From JANNSX01 sp041397825 (GTDB taxonomy: Bacteria > Pseudomonadota > Alphaproteobacteria > Rhizobiales > Hyphomicrobiaceae), in assembly GCA_041397825.1 (NCBI GenBank), contig JAWKVX010000006.1, positions 248,001 to 312,000 of the forward strand: a DNA stretch of 64,000 nt. Reading direction: 5' to 3'. Under the pieces are notes generated by a model, which worked only from the letters and a program-made list of their open reading frames with translations, was not told the DNA's origin and ran no database searches. The stretch's first letter is position 1; each line of letters starts with the position of its first letter. Positions 62,514-64,000 of the stretch are shown here, piece by piece. The translations under genes were made by a program, and so were the position numbers.

Positions 62514-62741
62514 TGCGTCATTAACACCCGCGAAAGATGCGCTTCCGGTACCGCGACGCTTCTGCTATAGTTCAACATCACGTTCCCTCACCAGGACAGT
62601 ACCGGCGAATCTTCATCTCGCCGTCGGGCCGAGGAGCGCTGCAATCGAGCGGCGCCCGTACGGACCCAAGCAGTCACCCACCCCTCCCCTCCTTGCCGAC
62701 GGACACCCGCACCGCGGCTCGATCTCTCCCCGGAGTGCCTT
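62514..62741 (+). promoter_or_regulatory. rho promoter and leader
   Basis: The 228-base gap holds a possible promoter TTCCGG (62543-62548), 17-base spacer, TATAGT (62566-62571); the -10 is good, the -35 poor. The resulting leader of about 165 bases is C-rich, which would suit Rho loading and autoregulation, as known for E. coli rho. No terminator was seen. Confidence 0.4.
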
Positions 62742-64000
62742 ATGCAGGAAATGAAGCTCGAGGACCTGAAGCAGAAGAACCCGATGGAGCTCTTGAGCTT
62801 CGCCGAGGAGGTTCAGGTCGAGAACGCCAGCGCGCTGAGAAAGCAGGAGCTGATGTTCGCCATCCTGAAGCAGCTCGCTGCCAAGGACATCAACATCATG
62901 GGCACCGGCGTCGTCGAGGTGCTGCAAGACGGATTCGGCTTCCTGCGCTCGCCTGACGCCAACTATCTCCCCGGTCCCGACGACATCTATGTGAGCCCGA
63001 GCCAGATCCGCCGGTTCGCTCTGAGGACCGGCGATACGGTCGAAGGCGAGATTCGGAGCCCAAAGGAGGGCGAGCGTTATTTCGCGCTTCTCAAGGTCAA
63101 CAAGATCAATTTCGAGGATCCGGAAGCCCAGCGGCACAAGATCCATTTCGACAATCTGACCCCGCTCTATCCGACGCAGCGACTGAAGATGGAGATCGAG
63201 AATCCGACCATCAAGGATTTGACGCCGAGGGTGATCGACATCGTGGCGCCGATCGGCAAGGGCCAGCGCTCTCTCATCGTCGCGCAGCCGCGTACCGGCA
63301 AGACCATCATTCTCCAGAACATCGCCCATTCGATCACGGCGAATCACCCCGAATGCTACCTCATCGTTCTATTGATCGACGAGCGGCCGGAGGAGGTCAC
63401 CGACATGCAGCGCTCGGTCAAGGGCGAGGTGGTGTCCTCGACCTTCGACGAGCCGGCGGCGCGCCACGTGCAAGTCGCCGAGATGGTGATCGAGAAGGCG
63501 AAACGTCTCGTCGAGCACAAGCGCGACGTGGTCATTCTGCTGGATTCGATCACTCGCCTCGGCCGGGCCTACAACACCGTGGTTCCGTCCTCCGGCAAGG
63601 TGCTGACCGGCGGCGTCGATTCCAATGCACTACAGCGGCCGAAGCGGTTCTTCGGTGCTGCCCGAAATATCGAGGAAGGCGGCTCTCTGACCATCATCGC
63701 GACGGCCCTCATCGACACCGGCAGCCGAATGGACGAGGTGATCTTCGAAGAGTTCAAGGGCACCGGTAACTCGGAAATCGTGCTCGACCGCAAGGTCGCC
63801 GACAAGCGTGTGTTCCCAGCCATCGACATCGCCAAGTCGGGCACCCGCAAGGAGGACTTGCTGACGTCGCCCGAGCAGTTGAAGAAGGTCTTCGTGCTGC
63901 GCCGCATCCTCAATCCAATGGGCGCCATGGAAAGCATCGAGTTCCTACTCGACAAGCTGCGAGCCACGAAGTCGAACAACGACTTCTTCACCAGCATGAA
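62742..64000 (+). CDS. rho: Transcription termination factor Rho (3' end cut by window)
   Basis: Hexameric RNA helicase that ends transcription. About 419 codons are present, missing only the last few residues. It has the N-terminal SFAEEVQVENASALRKQELMFAILKQ region in two parts, the cold-shock-like RNA-binding domain (GVVEVLQDGFGFLRSPDANY), Walker A QPRTGKT (near residue 188), LLIDERPEEVTDM and LLDSITRLGRAYN. ATG 62742 has CCGGAG upstream; ATG 62751 is an alternative. It follows hemE-hemJ, the order found near the origin in other alphaproteobacteria. Confidence 0.97.
   Translation, partial: MQEMKLEDLKQKNPMELLSFAEEVQVENASALRKQELMFAILKQLAAKDINIMGTGVVEVLQDGFGFLRSPDANYLPGPDDIYVSPSQIRRFALRTGDTVEGEIRSPKEGERYFALLKVNKINFEDPEAQRHKIHFDNLTPLYPTQRLKMEIENPTIKDLTPRVIDIVAPIGKGQRSLIVAQPRTGKTIILQNIAHSITANHPECYLIVLLIDERPEEVTDMQRSVKGEVVSSTFDEPAARHVQVAEMVIEKAKRLVEHKRDVVILLDSITRLGRAYNTVVPSSGKVLTGGVDSNALQRPKRFFGAARNIEEGGSLTIIATALIDTGSRMDEVIFEEFKGTGNSEIVLDRKVADKRVFPAIDIAKSGTRKEDLLTSPEQLKKVFVLRRILNPMGAMESIEFLLDKLRATKSNNDFFTSM

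Overview
This 64 kb, GC-rich window is a piece of an alphaproteobacterial chromosome. The gene order argues for a Rhodospirillales-like lineage: lnt-XRE regulator-metK-trmB, rimP-nusA-ylxR-infB-rbfA-truB-rpsO-pnp, mutS-glnD-murJ-trpS, and ppsR-maf-aroE-coaE-dnaQ facing hemE-hemJ-rho. I saw no insertion sequence, prophage, CRISPR array, rRNA or tRNA; this is core chromosome with a few lineage-specific genes between the blocks. Assignments rest on reading motifs, lengths and gene order by eye; no database search was possible.

Layout. (1) 0.1-1.6 kb: a small secreted Cys/Trp/His-rich protein and a membrane-anchored protein of unknown role. (2) 1.8-24.9 kb: a long leftward run of information-processing genes: pnp, rpsO, truB, rbfA, infB, ylxR, nusA, rimP, trmB, metK, an XRE regulator, lnt, a CorC-like CBS protein, ybeY, phoH, miaB, a PlsC-type acyltransferase, a DUF1194 protein, rimI, tsaB, an Nfu-type Fe-S carrier and an EamA transporter. 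(3) 25-34.5 kb: acetate/C4 metabolism (acs, ackA, maeB with its phosphotransacetylase-like domain), mixed with two HAD phosphatases, a Tat-exported metallopeptidase-like protein and a secreted protein built from 23-residue repeats. (4) 34.6-43.6 kb: rightward mutS, glnD, murJ, trpS and a universal stress protein. (5) 43.6-56.8 kb: an unknown protein, a UMF1-type MFS carrier, the very large NAD-glutamate dehydrogenase, a membrane fatty acid desaturase, a TPR-like protein, a LemA-TPM-TPM module and a second 23-residue-repeat secreted protein. (6) 56.8-64 kb: dnaQ, coaE, aroE, maf and ppsR run left, and hemE, hemJ and rho run right, away from a 412-bp non-coding gap.

The gap at 60496-60907 is the most interesting locus. 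Its two sides match the published setting of the Caulobacter/Rickettsia chromosome origin (next to hemE), it holds several DnaA-box-like 9-mers and an AT-rich end, and flanking genes point outward, so I call it the probable oriC. Other points worth checking are a promoter followed at once by a UUCG-loop terminator ahead of rimP-nusA-infB (possible attenuation), a 131-nt out-of-frame rimP/nusA overlap, and the family of 23-residue-repeat secreted proteins.
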